NCBI RefSeq assembly: GCF_025136295.1
Contig: NZ_CP062788.1
Location: 2,621,588 to 2,685,587, forward strand
Direction: 5' to 3'
Origin: Aestuariispira ectoiniformans
GTDB taxonomy: Bacteria; Pseudomonadota; Alphaproteobacteria; UBA8366; Aestuariispiraceae
DNA: 64,000 nucleotides
Part shown: positions 9,312-18,323 of the stretch, piece by piece
How the letters are laid out: each line of letters begins with the position of its first letter
How positions within the stretch are numbered: position 1 is the stretch's first letter
Notes under the pieces: generated by a model
Told to the model about the DNA's origin: nothing
What the model saw: only the letters and a program-made list of their open reading frames with translations
The model's database searches: none
Program-made: the position numbers and the translations under genes

Positions 9312-11114
9312 TTAGACGTAAGATGATCCGAAGACCACTGACGGCAGCCAGTTTGCCAGATCCGGGAACAGAGCCAGAAGGACCAGTGCCAGAATCTGAA
9401 TAAGGACGAACGGGATAACACCCTTGTAGATCTGCGTTGTGCGGACTTCCTCAGGCGCCACACCGCGCAGATAGAACAGGGCAAAGCCGAACGGCGGTGT
9501 CAGGAATGATGTCTGAAGGTTCATTGCCATCAGAACACCAAGCCATACCGGGCTTACCCAGTCGTTCTGCAAGAGGATCGGGGCGACAATTGGCACCACA
9601 ACGAAGGTGATCTCGATGAAGTCCAGGAAGAAACCCAGGAAGAACATGACGAGCATGACGACAACGATCATACCCCATTCGCCACCCGGCATACCGGTCA
9701 GGAAGTTCTGAACCGCTTCGTCACCGCCAAAGCCGCGGAAGACAAGGCTGAACATTGCTGCGCCGATCAGGATGGTGAAGACCATGGCAGAGATTTCCAT
9801 GGTGCCACGGTTGACCATTCGCAGAATGCCGGTTGACCATACGCGCCACAGGGCGACGAGAAGTCCCCATGCAACGCCCAGGCTGGCAATAGAACAGACA
9901 ACGATGCCGATCATATCGCCCGTCGGGATGTCATCGCGCAGGATACGCAAGTCCATGAAGTTGGAGATTACCAGCATGGAAAGCAGGCAGACTGCGGAGA
10001 TGTAAATCGGTGCGTTGGAATTGCTGTTCAGTGCGGACATGGCGTTGCGGAACAGACGAATGCCAACAACGACCACGCTGGCGACCATACCGATGAGGCC
10101 GACAGTCCACGGTGCTTCAAACAGGCTTTGACCCAACAGCATGAAGATCAGGAAGCCACCCAGTGCCGAGGCAATCAAACGGGCGAGGATGAGGCTGCCC
10201 TCCGGCTTTTCTTCGGTCATGACTGAGGGCATCCCCAGTTCCTGGACACGAATACCGGCGAGTAGCGTTGCACCCATCGCACCGACTGCAGCGGCCTCTG
10301 TCGGTGTGGCGACACCGGCGAGAATAGAGCCCAGAACAGCGATGATCAGAATGACCGGCGGGAGGAGGGCGTGCAGAATGCTGGCGCCCAAACCACGTTC
10401 GTCATCACCAGCCTGCGGAATCGGCGGAGAGCTTTCCGGACGCACAATGGCGACGAAAATCTGATAGAGGATATACATCCCCACCAGCATCAGCCCCGGA
10501 AGCAGTGCACCGGCGAACAAGTCACCAACGGAAACCGGTTCAGGAGACCAGTTGCCGATTTCGCGCTGTGCGTCGACATAGGCGTTGGAGATCTGGTCGC
10601 CCAGCAGGACGAGAACAATCGATGGCGGAATAATCTGCCCAAGTGTTCCCGCCGCGCAAATGGAGCCGCAAGCCAGGGACGGGTCATAACCGCGACGCAT
10701 CATGGTCGGGAGAGACAGCAGACCCATGGTGACCACCGTTGCCCCGACAATGCCGGTCGATGCGGCAAGAAGGGCGCCCACAATGGATACGGAAATGCCC
10801 AGACCACCACGCAGGGAGCCGAAAAGGCGCCCCATGGTGTCGAGGAGCTCCTCTGCAACCTTCGACCGTTCGAGCATGACACCCATGAAGACGAAGAGCG
10901 GAACCGCGATTAATACTTCGTTCCAGACCGCGTTACCGAAAATACGGCTTGGAATATTTGCGATGAAAGACAGATCGAAAATGCCGAGGCCATACCCGAT
11001 CATTGCGAAAATTAGAGCGACGCCCGCAAGGGTGAATGCGACCGGAAAGCCCAGCATCAGAACGACGCAGGCCACCGCAAACATCCCGACGTCGAGATAT
11101 TCTTGTAAAAACAT
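9312..11114 (-). CDS. dctM: TRAP transporter large permease (DctM)
   Basis: The 12-helix ion-coupled channel subunit of a tripartite ATP-independent periplasmic transporter. At 600 residues it is about 170 longer than a standard DctM. The N-terminal half is typical (GFPVAFTLAGVALIFAMIG; GIVGATVVTMGLLSLPTM; PTEAAAVGA near 280), the C-terminal half too (FFLDFIEITFVVVPIVAPIL; LQTSFLTPPFGFALFYLRGV). Between them, about residues 300-440, lies an insert with four or so extra hydrophobic segments. Such long DctM forms accompany TakP-like binding proteins. It starts 2 bases after dctQ ends, so the permease genes are translationally linked. Confidence 0.93.
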   Translation of the reverse strand: MFLQEYLDVGMFAVACVVLMLGFPVAFTLAGVALIFAMIGYGLGIFDLSFIANIPSRIFGNAVWNEVLIAVPLFVFMGVMLERSKVAEELLDTMGRLFGSLRGGLGISVSIVGALLAASTGIVGATVVTMGLLSLPTMMRRGYDPSLACGSICAAGTLGQIIPPSIVLVLLGDQISNAYVDAQREIGNWSPEPVSVGDLFAGALLPGLMLVGMYILYQIFVAIVRPESSPPIPQAGDDERGLGASILHALLPPVILIIAVLGSILAGVATPTEAAAVGAMGATLLAGIRVQELGMPSVMTEEKPEGSLILARLIASALGGFLIFMLLGQSLFEAPWTVGLIGMVASVVVVGIRLFRNAMSALNSNSNAPIYISAVCLLSMLVISNFMDLRILRDDIPTGDMIGIVVCSIASLGVAWGLLVALWRVWSTGILRMVNRGTMEISAMVFTILIGAAMFSLVFRGFGGDEAVQNFLTGMPGGEWGMIVVVMLVMFFLGFFLDFIEITFVVVPIVAPILLQNDWVSPVWLGVLMAMNLQTSFLTPPFGFALFYLRGVAPEEVRTTQIYKGVIPFVLIQILALVLLALFPDLANWLPSVVFGSSYV

Positions 11115-11116
11115 GA

Positions 11117-11659
11117 TTACAGCCCCTCGTGTTCCTCATCTGCGGGCGGTTGTTCCTGCCCCGTTAAGACGCGCAATGAATGGATTGCCATGGACAGGCC
11201 CTGCAACAGAATCAGGACAAGGAACGCGATCATGGCCGATTTCAGGACAAAGATTGCGGGAATCCCGCTGGTTTCCTTCGACGTTTCCAGGATTTCCCAG
11301 GAATTGGCGACATAGGACCAAGTATAGACCATCATACCGATGCAAACCGGCCCAAGCAGCGCGAATACGCCGAAAATGTCGACCATGGCTTTTTTGCGAG
11401 GACTGGCCTCACGATAAAAAATATCTACGCGCACGTGGCCGCCATGCAGCAACGTATATCCGGCTCCCAGCAGGAACAGGAAGCCGTGCATGTAGATAAT
11501 GGATTCTTGCATGAAAATTGATCCGTAGCCGAATACATAACGCAAAACGACCACAAGGAACTGGACAATCACCATGAACAACGCCAACCAGGCGACGGAC
11601 ATGCCGATCGTCTGATTTAGGCGGTCAATAGCGCGTGCCAAACAGGCGAGTGCTTTCAA
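11117..11659 (-). CDS. dctQ: TRAP transporter small permease (DctQ)
   Basis: The 4-helix small membrane subunit that pairs with DctM. It is 180 residues long, with hydrophobic segments near 18-40, 55-75, 95-115 and 137-158, and the family-typical MQESIIYMHGFLFLLGAGYT and HVRVDIFYREASPRKK motifs. The C-terminus is a charged cytosolic tail. It lies 206 bases after dctP, the gap holding a terminator hairpin, and 2 bases before dctM. Confidence 0.92.
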   Translation of the reverse strand: MKALACLARAIDRLNQTIGMSVAWLALFMVIVQFLVVVLRYVFGYGSIFMQESIIYMHGFLFLLGAGYTLLHGGHVRVDIFYREASPRKKAMVDIFGVFALLGPVCIGMMVYTWSYVANSWEILETSKETSGIPAIFVLKSAMIAFLVLILLQGLSMAIHSLRVLTGQEQPPADEEHEGL

Positions 11660-11813
11660 GAGACGCCTCCCAGTGACTTCTTTGGTTTTTAACCGTTAAC
11701 CCCAATATTGTTGCTTCGCATTATAGTTAACGAAATCGCTGTGCCCAGCAAAAATTGGGAAATATTATTGACCTAATTTCTCTGTAACGGCTTAGAAGAT
11801 TGCGAAAAAAGAA

Positions 11814-11841
11814 AAAGCCTGCGCCAGAAGGCGCAGGCTTT
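11814..11841 (-). terminator. Hairpin between dctP and dctQ
   Basis: A 12-bp perfect stem (AAAGCCTGCGCC / GGCGCAGGCTTT) with a 4-base loop, 25 bases after the dctP stop, followed on the minus strand by TTCTTTTTTCG. It looks like a true or partial terminator inside the TRAP operon. Confidence 0.85.
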
Positions 11842-11865
11842 CTTGTCTGACAAAAATGGTTGGGA

Positions 11866-12963
11866 TTATCCCAATACCATCTTGCGTTTTGCCATGTAGC
11901 CACCGTCGGCCAGTTCGGACCAACCCATGGACTTGCGACGGAATTCGATGAAGGATTCGTAGACCCGCTTTGCGATGTCATCGGTTTCACCGGTTTCTTT
12001 CAGGACTTCTTCGGACGCCTTGCCGAAAGCCTTGAAGATGTCGTCGCTGAATTCACGCAGCTGGACGCCGTGTTTCGTCAGAAGAGTGTCCAGAGAGTCG
12101 GAGTTGTTTGCGTTGTATTCAGCATACATGGAGTTGTTTTCCGCCAGCGCACAATTGGTGACCAACTGCTTGTCTGCATCGGAGAAGCTCTCCCAGACGT
12201 CCTTGTTGATGCCGGTGGCAAGTGTCGAACCCGGCTCATGGAAGCCCGGCCAGTAGTAGTATTTGGTCACTTTGTAGAAGCCAAAGGCCAGGTCGTTCCA
12301 CGGGCCAACCCACTCGGTAGCATCGATCGCACCGGACTGCAGGGCCGGGAAGATTTCGCCGCCCGGCAGGGCAACTGCGGATGCACCCAGGCGGCGAAGA
12401 ACTTCACCACCCAGACCCGGCATACGCATTTTCAGGCCCTTGAGGTCTTCTACGGAGTTGATTTCTTTGTTGAACCAACCGCCCATCTGGACACCGGTGT
12501 TACCGCACATCAGCGGCTTGATGTTGAAGCCGCCAGCCAGTTCGTCCCAAAGGGCCTGGCCGCCACCATGCTGAACCCAGGCGTCCATTTCGTTACCGGT
12601 CAGGCCAAACGGAACCGCTGTAAAGAAGTTGAAAGCTTTGTGCTTGCCCTGCCAGTAGTATTCGGCGGCGTGATACAGATCGGCGGCACCACTGCTGACA
12701 GCATCGAAGGATTCGAATGCCGGAACCAATTCGCCTGCTGCATAGAGTTTAACGGTCAGTCGACCATCGCTGGACTGCGTGACGCGGTCAGCAAAACGCT
12801 GTGCGCCGGTGCCAAGACCCGGGAAGTTCTTCGGCCAGGTCGTGACCATTTTCAGTTCGCGTTTATTCTGGGCAATTGCCGGGGCCGGAAAACTTGCTGC
12901 TGCCGTGGCAGCAGCGGCACCGGCGGCTACAGATGCGCCTTTCAAAAAGTCGCGACGTTTCAT
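11866..12963 (-). CDS. dctP: TRAP transporter substrate-binding protein (DctP, TakP-like)
   Basis: Periplasmic solute receptor, 365 residues, with a twin-arginine signal (MKRRDFLKGASVAAG ... AIAQ, cleavage near residue 32). The mature part resembles TakP, the alpha-keto-acid receptor of Rhodobacter: AGELVPAFESFDAV, GNTGVQMGGWFNKEINSVED, and DATEWVGPW are shared landmarks. A 2-oxo-acid or another small carboxylate is the likely ligand, but this is inference from family resemblance. It is first in the operon, and the hairpin behind it would allow more receptor than permease to be made. Confidence 0.92.
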   Translation of the reverse strand: MKRRDFLKGASVAAGAAAATAAASFPAPAIAQNKRELKMVTTWPKNFPGLGTGAQRFADRVTQSSDGRLTVKLYAAGELVPAFESFDAVSSGAADLYHAAEYYWQGKHKAFNFFTAVPFGLTGNEMDAWVQHGGGQALWDELAGGFNIKPLMCGNTGVQMGGWFNKEINSVEDLKGLKMRMPGLGGEVLRRLGASAVALPGGEIFPALQSGAIDATEWVGPWNDLAFGFYKVTKYYYWPGFHEPGSTLATGINKDVWESFSDADKQLVTNCALAENNSMYAEYNANNSDSLDTLLTKHGVQLREFSDDIFKAFGKASEEVLKETGETDDIAKRVYESFIEFRRKSMGWSELADGGYMAKRKMVLG

Positions 12964-13167
12964 TATGCGTCTCCCATGTTTGTTGTATTGGAGCCGCGTC
13001 CCCCAAAGTCATTCATATTGAAGAATGCAGACCCCTGTTTTGTTGCCCGAATTATTTGGTACCCCCTCCGGACAACTTACATAGGAGTCTTATAGCGCAA
13101 TTTTGCTACATCGCAACAGAGCAAATGAGCAAATAAGAACCAAGACTTAGCGGAAAATGGAAATGCT

Positions 13168-13926
13168 TCACAAAATTTCTGATTTCTCGGCAGGCAATCT
13201 TTTCCACCCATGATGACCGAAGACTTCAAGCGGTTTAAAGCGTTCCTTGTAGGCCATCTTTGGGCTGCCCGGCACCCAGAATCCAAGATAAACGTGGCTG
13301 ACATTTTGTTGCTGTGCCCACTGAATGAGGCTCAGGATGATGTAGCTGCCCAGGCTGTCTGCACCCAGGTCAGGATCGAAGAAACTATATACGGCCGACA
13401 GACCGTCGGTCATGAAATCCGCAAGGCAGGCGGCCTTTAGAATACCTTCCGAATCACGGAATTCGAACATGGACGAATCAACCGGGCTGGCGAGAACGAG
13501 GTTCAGATAGTCCCGCTCGGTCATTGATGCCATTTCGCCGTCACCGTGGCGGGATCGAATGTAGCGGTTGAAAAGCCTGTATTGCTCCGCCGATACTTTG
13601 AGGCCGACCTTGGCTATGGTCAGGTCGTCATTTTTTTTTAGGACACGTTTCCAGGATTTGGACCATTTGAAGTCGGTAACGGGAATGCGCACTGATTTAC
13701 AGGCGTCGCAGCCGGGGCAGGTCGGGCGATAGATAATCTGGTGAGACCGGCGGAAACCGGCATGGGAGAGGCGCTCGAACAGTTTTTGACTGTTCTTGCC
13801 TGAAAGTTCGGTGAAAAGCTGTTGCTCTCTATTGCCTTCGAGGTATGGACAATCCATGACCCCCGACCGATGGAATACCACAAGGCCTTTAGGGCGCTGA
13901 AACGACATGGCAGACGTGCTCCGCAT
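13168..13926 (-). CDS. bpt: Aspartate/glutamate leucyltransferase (arginyl-tRNA-protein transferase family)
   Basis: Transfers Leu (Bpt) from charged tRNA to N-terminal Asp/Glu of proteins in the N-degron pathway. The 252-residue protein has the N-terminal CPYLEG motif, the RPTCPGCDACKSVRIPV cysteine cluster and the C-terminal acetyltransferase-like domain with YLGFWVPGSPKMAYKERFKP. These residues are standard for bacterial Bpt/Ate. An internal ATG at 13908 is an alternative start. It is monocistronic or led from the region next to the RDD gene. Confidence 0.92.
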   Translation of the reverse strand: MRSTSAMSFQRPKGLVVFHRSGVMDCPYLEGNREQQLFTELSGKNSQKLFERLSHAGFRRSHQIIYRPTCPGCDACKSVRIPVTDFKWSKSWKRVLKKNDDLTIAKVGLKVSAEQYRLFNRYIRSRHGDGEMASMTERDYLNLVLASPVDSSMFEFRDSEGILKAACLADFMTDGLSAVYSFFDPDLGADSLGSYIILSLIQWAQQQNVSHVYLGFWVPGSPKMAYKERFKPLEVFGHHGWKRLPAEKSEIL

Positions 13927-14012
13927 AGCTCCAAGCCGAAACTGAAACTTATTGTGCCGTTATCAGGGGGCAGAGTGCAAACGGAAAGAGAGAAAATCCG
14001 TAGACGTCGGCG

Positions 14013-14465
14013 TTAAGCGAAGTCGTGGGTGGTTACTGTTCCGCTGAAAATTTCGTGCAGGCAGCGGCCTTTGTCGTCAAACAGGCACCAGAGCAATAAC
14101 AACCCGCCGGTAAAGCCGAGGGTGGCGTAGAACAAGACGACCTGGAGCAATGCCTGGAAAAAATCCACGTTACCGCCGTTGCGCAAGTTGGATACCCGCA
14201 ACCCCAAAAGGCGCTGTCCAAGGGTTGCGCCGCGTGGCGTGGCGATCAGGAGGGAATGATAGAGGAAAGGGATAATGGCCAGTACAAGGCCTACCAGTCC
14301 GGACAGAAGGCCGAGGCTTAAAAATGAAATCATCAGGCCGACAGGCACGGCCAGGGACAGAATGAAGGCATCGATGAGATAGGCGACAACACGCCGGGCG
14401 ACCACACCTTCACTAGCATGTTCGGAATGAATGCCGGTGCTGTCGTAACCGCTACTGTTTGTCAT
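14013..14465 (-). CDS. RDD family membrane protein
   Basis: A 150-residue membrane protein with the RDD layout: ARRVVAYLIDAFILS at the first helix, two further hydrophobic segments, GATLGQRLLGLRVSN in the loop, and the closing DDKGRCLHEIFSGT with the conserved acidic pair. The family is of unknown or varied function, sometimes sodium/proton antiport-like. The ATG at 14465 is chosen because AAGGA lies 9 bases upstream; a longer frame begins at 14501. Confidence 0.85.
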   Translation of the reverse strand: MTNSSGYDSTGIHSEHASEGVVARRVVAYLIDAFILSLAVPVGLMISFLSLGLLSGLVGLVLAIIPFLYHSLLIATPRGATLGQRLLGLRVSNLRNGGNVDFFQALLQVVLFYATLGFTGGLLLLWCLFDDKGRCLHEIFSGTVTTHDFA

Positions 14466-14540
14466 TTCTGTCGTTCCTTGGACCTTGGCTCTTGTCAGCA
14501 AATAGGGTCGCTTGCCCCATATTGCAAGTTGCAGCCTCCG

Positions 14541-15452
14541 TTAATCGAGAATCGAGGGAGGCACATCCGCGCCCTGGATGGTCCGCTTCCGGCTCTGGCG
14601 CAACAGCAGAATAACCATACGGCGGTTTTCAGCGGCATTGGGAGTTTCCGGTTTACTCGGTTGGGAATCGGCTTTCCCGACGATGGTTGAAAAGCGTGAC
14701 CAGGGCAGGCCTTCGTCTTCAAGGAAGCGCCTTGCGACAGCCGCGCGATTAAATGAGAGCTCCCAAGGCGAGCCCGTTGATTCTTCCGGCGTTGTATGGC
14801 CGGAGATCGAAATCTTGTTTGGGAGTGGTTCGATAAAGGCCCTGATAAATCTGAGTAGTTCCTTCCCGAGATCAGTCAGCTCCGCACTTCCGGGTTTGAA
14901 ATTTTCACGTTGTTGTTGATCAACGATTTCCAACTGCAAACCGTCTTTCGTCACGGAGACGCGAATCGATTGTTTAAGGTCTGCCAGTTCGGGAGGGAGT
15001 TGGTCCAGCGCCTGCTCCAGATTATTTTTTGTGGAGTAAAAGCGCTGGTTGTCCGACTGACGCTCCAATTCACCGACGTCGCCGGTGCTTTCCTGCTGGT
15101 CCGGTCCGCTGCCGCCGTCTTCCGCCTCCAGCTCACCTTTGGCGCTGGTCTGTCTATCCAGGGCTGCCGTATGCAGTTTGGTCTCACTTGGGCCTGGTTC
15201 ATTGGTTGTGATGCCGCCAAAAAGGCCGCCGCTGCCGCTGGCGCCGGATGTTGTTCGGGTTGTCGGTGTGAAGTAGTTGGAAATCCCTTCCAGGACTTCC
15301 TGCTCCGTAGCATTCAGCAGCCACAGCAGCAGGAAAAAGGCCATCATGGCAGTCACGAAGTCGGCATAGGCAATCTTCCAGGCCCCCCCATGGGCGCCTG
15401 CTTCCTGGACTTTCTTAACCTTGAAGATGACTTCCTGGTCTTCGTTTGCCAT
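14541..15452 (-). CDS. motB: Flagellar motor protein MotB (copy 1)
   Basis: Stator subunit that anchors MotA channels to peptidoglycan. The 303-residue protein has the single N-terminal membrane helix with the proton-carrying Asp in WKIAYADFVTAMMAFFLLLW (about 26-45), a low-complexity Ser/Gly/Thr linker (about 65-130), and a C-terminal OmpA-like peptidoglycan-binding domain with SISGHTTPEESTG and NRRMVILL. Its start shares one base with the stop of the upstream motB copy (TAATG on the minus strand), so the two are translated together. The proton Asp and the OmpA core are both intact. Confidence 0.92.
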   Translation of the reverse strand: MANEDQEVIFKVKKVQEAGAHGGAWKIAYADFVTAMMAFFLLLWLLNATEQEVLEGISNYFTPTTRTTSGASGSGGLFGGITTNEPGPSETKLHTAALDRQTSAKGELEAEDGGSGPDQQESTGDVGELERQSDNQRFYSTKNNLEQALDQLPPELADLKQSIRVSVTKDGLQLEIVDQQQRENFKPGSAELTDLGKELLRFIRAFIEPLPNKISISGHTTPEESTGSPWELSFNRAAVARRFLEDEGLPWSRFSTIVGKADSQPSKPETPNAAENRRMVILLLRQSRKRTIQGADVPPSILD

Positions 15453-16384
15453 TACTTGCCAGCCTCGTCAGTGCCTTGACTGGAGTCGCCTTTGGGAATC
15501 TCCAACAGGATGCTGATACGTCTGTTCCGGGGGGATTCGGGATTGCGCGGGTCGAGGAGTTCGGTATCCGCACGACCTTCTACTTCGACAACCCGTGCCG
15601 CAGGAAGGCCCGCATTGATCAGCCACTGCCGGGTCTGGATCGCGCGCATTCCGGACAGTTCCCAGTTCGTAAAGTCGTGACTTTTGCTGAAGCCATTCCG
15701 TTCGGTGTGACCGGTGATCGACACCTTATTCGGCAAGGTGGCGATGATGCTTCCGACCAATGCCAGCAGGCGTCTCGAATTAGACGTCAGTTTGGCGGAG
15801 TTTGGCCCGAACATGGGTTTTTTCTGCTGATCGAGAACCTGAATGAGCAAGCCTTCCGGCGTCATTTCGATTACAAGGCTGTCCTGTATTTCCTTGTAGT
15901 CGGGAAGTTCTTCAATCGACTGACGCAGTTGCTCCTTGGCCTTGTTCAGAAGTTCAATCTCTTCCTGTTGTTGTTGCGCCTTGGCTTCATTTGTATGGAC
16001 TTCTTCCTCGCTCTTGCGCTCGACCCCCGCTTCCTTGCCTTTGGCTTCTTCGCCATAAGTCGGGACAGCAACGGAGACTGACGGGCGGGCGCTGGCAGAT
16101 CTCATGGCGCCGTCGACGGCAAGGGCCAGCCCCTTCAGGGCTTCGCCGACTGCGGTTTCGTCTTCGGCAACGCTGGTTGGTGCAAAATACTGCGAGATTC
16201 CATACATCTGCTCTTCGGTGGTGGCATTAAGCAGCCAGAGCAACAGGAAGAAGGCCATCATGGCTGTGACAAAGTCGGCATAGGCAATCTTCCAGGCGCC
16301 GCCGTGACCTTCCGCCGGGATTTTTTTCTTTTTCGTCAGGATCAGCGGCGGTGAACCATCATCGCCTTCAAATGCGTCCGCCAT
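15452..16384 (-). CDS. motB: Flagellar motor protein MotB (copy 2)
   Basis: A second MotB-like stator protein, 310 residues, immediately after motA. It has the same HGGAWKIAYADFVTAMMAFF helix with the proton Asp (about 31-45), a longer coiled-coil-prone linker rich in Glu/Lys/Gln (about 115-150), and an OmpA-like domain with SITGHTERNGFS and NRRISILLE. The two MotB proteins are clearly paralogous around the helix but differ strongly in linker and ends, so this is an old duplication, not a recent copy. Nineteen bases separate it from motA. Confidence 0.92.
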   Translation of the reverse strand: MADAFEGDDGSPPLILTKKKKIPAEGHGGAWKIAYADFVTAMMAFFLLLWLLNATTEEQMYGISQYFAPTSVAEDETAVGEALKGLALAVDGAMRSASARPSVSVAVPTYGEEAKGKEAGVERKSEEEVHTNEAKAQQQQEEIELLNKAKEQLRQSIEELPDYKEIQDSLVIEMTPEGLLIQVLDQQKKPMFGPNSAKLTSNSRRLLALVGSIIATLPNKVSITGHTERNGFSKSHDFTNWELSGMRAIQTRQWLINAGLPAARVVEVEGRADTELLDPRNPESPRNRRISILLEIPKGDSSQGTDEAGK

Positions 16385-16403
16385 TACTCGTCTCGCTTAG
16401 CCG

Positions 16404-17264
16404 TTAGACCGACGGCAACTCGCCGCTGGCCTCTTCGACTTCCAGGAAAGTCGGGCGATTGTGAGGGGCAAGAGCCTTACGTGCAAATTCAACCGAGACC
16501 TGGGGGGCGTAGCCTTGCAAGTGGGCCAGGATGCCTGCCTTGAGACAGCCCAGATAGGTCGCTTCTTCCTCCATGATCTGCTTGGCGGTGCTGGCAAGCG
16601 GTGCAAACCAGCCGTAGCACAACAGAATGCCGGTAAAGGTACCAACCAGGGCGCCGGCGATAAGTCCACCCAGAATTTCAGGCGGTTCCGAAATAGAACC
16701 CATTGTATGAATCACGCCCAAGACCGCGGCGACAATACCCAGTGCCGGGAAGCTTTCCGCCATGTTGGTCAGGGCGTGGCCGATGGTGTGGTCCTCGTGG
16801 TGATGAACTTCCAGCTCCTGGTCCATCAGGGCTTCAACCTCATGCGGGTTGTCCGTGCCCAAGGTCATCAGGCGAAGATAGTCGCAGAAGAATTCAAGTG
16901 CGTGATGGTCATTGTAGAAGCGGGGGAATTCCTTGAATAACGTGCTGTCATGCGGGTTTTCCACATGCTGCTCCAAGGCAAGCGCCCCTTTTTGTTTCAT
17001 CGTCTTGAAGACCTGGTACTGCACCATAAGCAATTCCAGATAGTCGTCTTTCTTATATTTCGGGCCTTTGAAACATTGTCCGAGGCGTCCGAGGGCTTTC
17101 TTGACGACACCAATCGGGTTCGCGACGAGAAAGGCAGAAACGCCGGAGCCGAAAATGATAAGGAATTCGAAGGGCTGGTAAAGGACGTCGAGATGCCCAC
17201 CAGTAGCCATGAAGCTGCCGATCACGCAGACGACCACGAGTACCATGCCTACAATTACAAACAT
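16404..17264 (-). CDS. motA: Flagellar motor protein MotA
   Basis: Stator channel protein of 286 residues with four hydrophobic segments. Typical features include the N-terminal GMVLVVVCVIGSFMATGG, the cytoplasmic loop with charged residues that touch FliG, and the paired helices ESFPALGIVAAVLGVIHTMG and GGLIAGALVGTFTGILLCYG carrying the conserved prolines (Pro in SFPALG and in APLAST). It leads the motA-motB-motB operon on the minus strand. Confidence 0.95.
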   Translation of the reverse strand: MFVIVGMVLVVVCVIGSFMATGGHLDVLYQPFEFLIIFGSGVSAFLVANPIGVVKKALGRLGQCFKGPKYKKDDYLELLMVQYQVFKTMKQKGALALEQHVENPHDSTLFKEFPRFYNDHHALEFFCDYLRLMTLGTDNPHEVEALMDQELEVHHHEDHTIGHALTNMAESFPALGIVAAVLGVIHTMGSISEPPEILGGLIAGALVGTFTGILLCYGWFAPLASTAKQIMEEEATYLGCLKAGILAHLQGYAPQVSVEFARKALAPHNRPTFLEVEEASGELPSV

Positions 17265-17391
17265 AAGCTGAACTAACCCTTCTTACTCTTTCTCGCGGCC
17301 AAGAATAGAATGTTCAATGACTTAAAGTCTATCCCAATAGCCTCAAATACTTCTATAAACCTGTTCCAAGGGCAACATATTTGTATCGAAT

Positions 17392-18186
17392 TTATTTTTG
17401 ATCTGCTTGCCAGAGATAGAGAATTGTCTGGCGCTTATCGGTAACTTTTATTTCCCTGTCCGGTGAGACATCAGGAATTGTGAAGCTGTTACTGACCAGA
17501 ATCGTTCCTTGGGAAGCCTCTGCGCAGAATTTCTCGTAGAGTGCCTTCATCGGCGCGGGGGAAAGAAAGCAATAGAGAATATCGGTATTGGAAATATCGG
17601 CTTTCCAGATGTCACGGCGGTAGATTTTGATGTTGCCGAGCCCTGAGAGTTTCGCCCGAAGGACCGCTGTCAGCCACAACAGCGGGGCGGTCTCAATACC
17701 TACAAAAGTCCAGTCGGGATTTTTGCGTGCAAGTTGAAGAAGCAGGCCTGCGGGGCCGCATCCCATATCCATGAATGAACGGTCATGAGCGTGGCCTGTT
17801 TGTTTTGTCAGAATTTCTCTGGTGAGGACCTCGGCGGTGTCGCTGTTGGTAAGGTAGAGCGGGACACGGTCATCCGCGCTGTTCCAGTAAAACAGCAGCA
17901 GGAGCACAAAAACCAACAAATAGGTCCAGGCCGGTAGCCCGGCGATAATCAGGACATAACACGCAAAGGGAAGACCGGCCTGAATCCAGAGCCACCAGCG
18001 AGGTAGGCGGAAGATGTAGGATAGGCCCGCCGCAAGGCAGCTTTGCAGGACGAGTTTTGCCGTCAGGGAAATATCATAGGAAAATTCGCGCCATAACAGT
18101 TGTATGATTCCAACGAGAACAAGGGCGGCCACTGCCTGCGCAGCAATTGCCAATATGATGGGGTAAAGTCGTTTCGCGCGCTGCAC
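17392..18186 (-). CDS. Membrane-anchored class I SAM-dependent methyltransferase
   Basis: About 264 residues from the GTG at 18186. The first 110 residues hold three or four hydrophobic segments (for example PIILAIAAQAVAALVLVGII and PAWTYLLVFVLLLLFYW); the rest is a Rossmann methyltransferase with motif I MDMGCGPAGLLLQLAR, the acidic loop FVGIETAP, and SNSF near motif IV. Substrate unknown. The frame extends to 18363 but that would run under the divergent flavin reductase gene; the GTG at 18186 has GAGGA about 12 bases upstream. The combination of a membrane anchor and MTase is seen in scattered proteobacterial proteins. Confidence 0.75.
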   Translation of the reverse strand: MQRAKRLYPIILAIAAQAVAALVLVGIIQLLWREFSYDISLTAKLVLQSCLAAGLSYIFRLPRWWLWIQAGLPFACYVLIIAGLPAWTYLLVFVLLLLFYWNSADDRVPLYLTNSDTAEVLTREILTKQTGHAHDRSFMDMGCGPAGLLLQLARKNPDWTFVGIETAPLLWLTAVLRAKLSGLGNIKIYRRDIWKADISNTDILYCFLSPAPMKALYEKFCAEASQGTILVSNSFTIPDVSPDREIKVTDKRQTILYLWQADQK

Positions 18187-18323
18187 AGTGTTCTTTTTCC
18201 TCGCGTCAGCTTCCCGTGTGAGATAGACAGGACGCAGACAGAATTGCTGTTGCCGACGCGCAAGGCAAGAGCAGGTAAAACAAAAAGAAACGAATAAAAG
18301 GTTACAAGACAGAAGGCCGTCGG

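Noticed and set aside
11860-13095. 411-codon plus-strand open frame opposite dctP
   Set aside because: Opposite strand of a clear TRAP receptor gene; Cys/His-rich low-likelihood protein with no domain.
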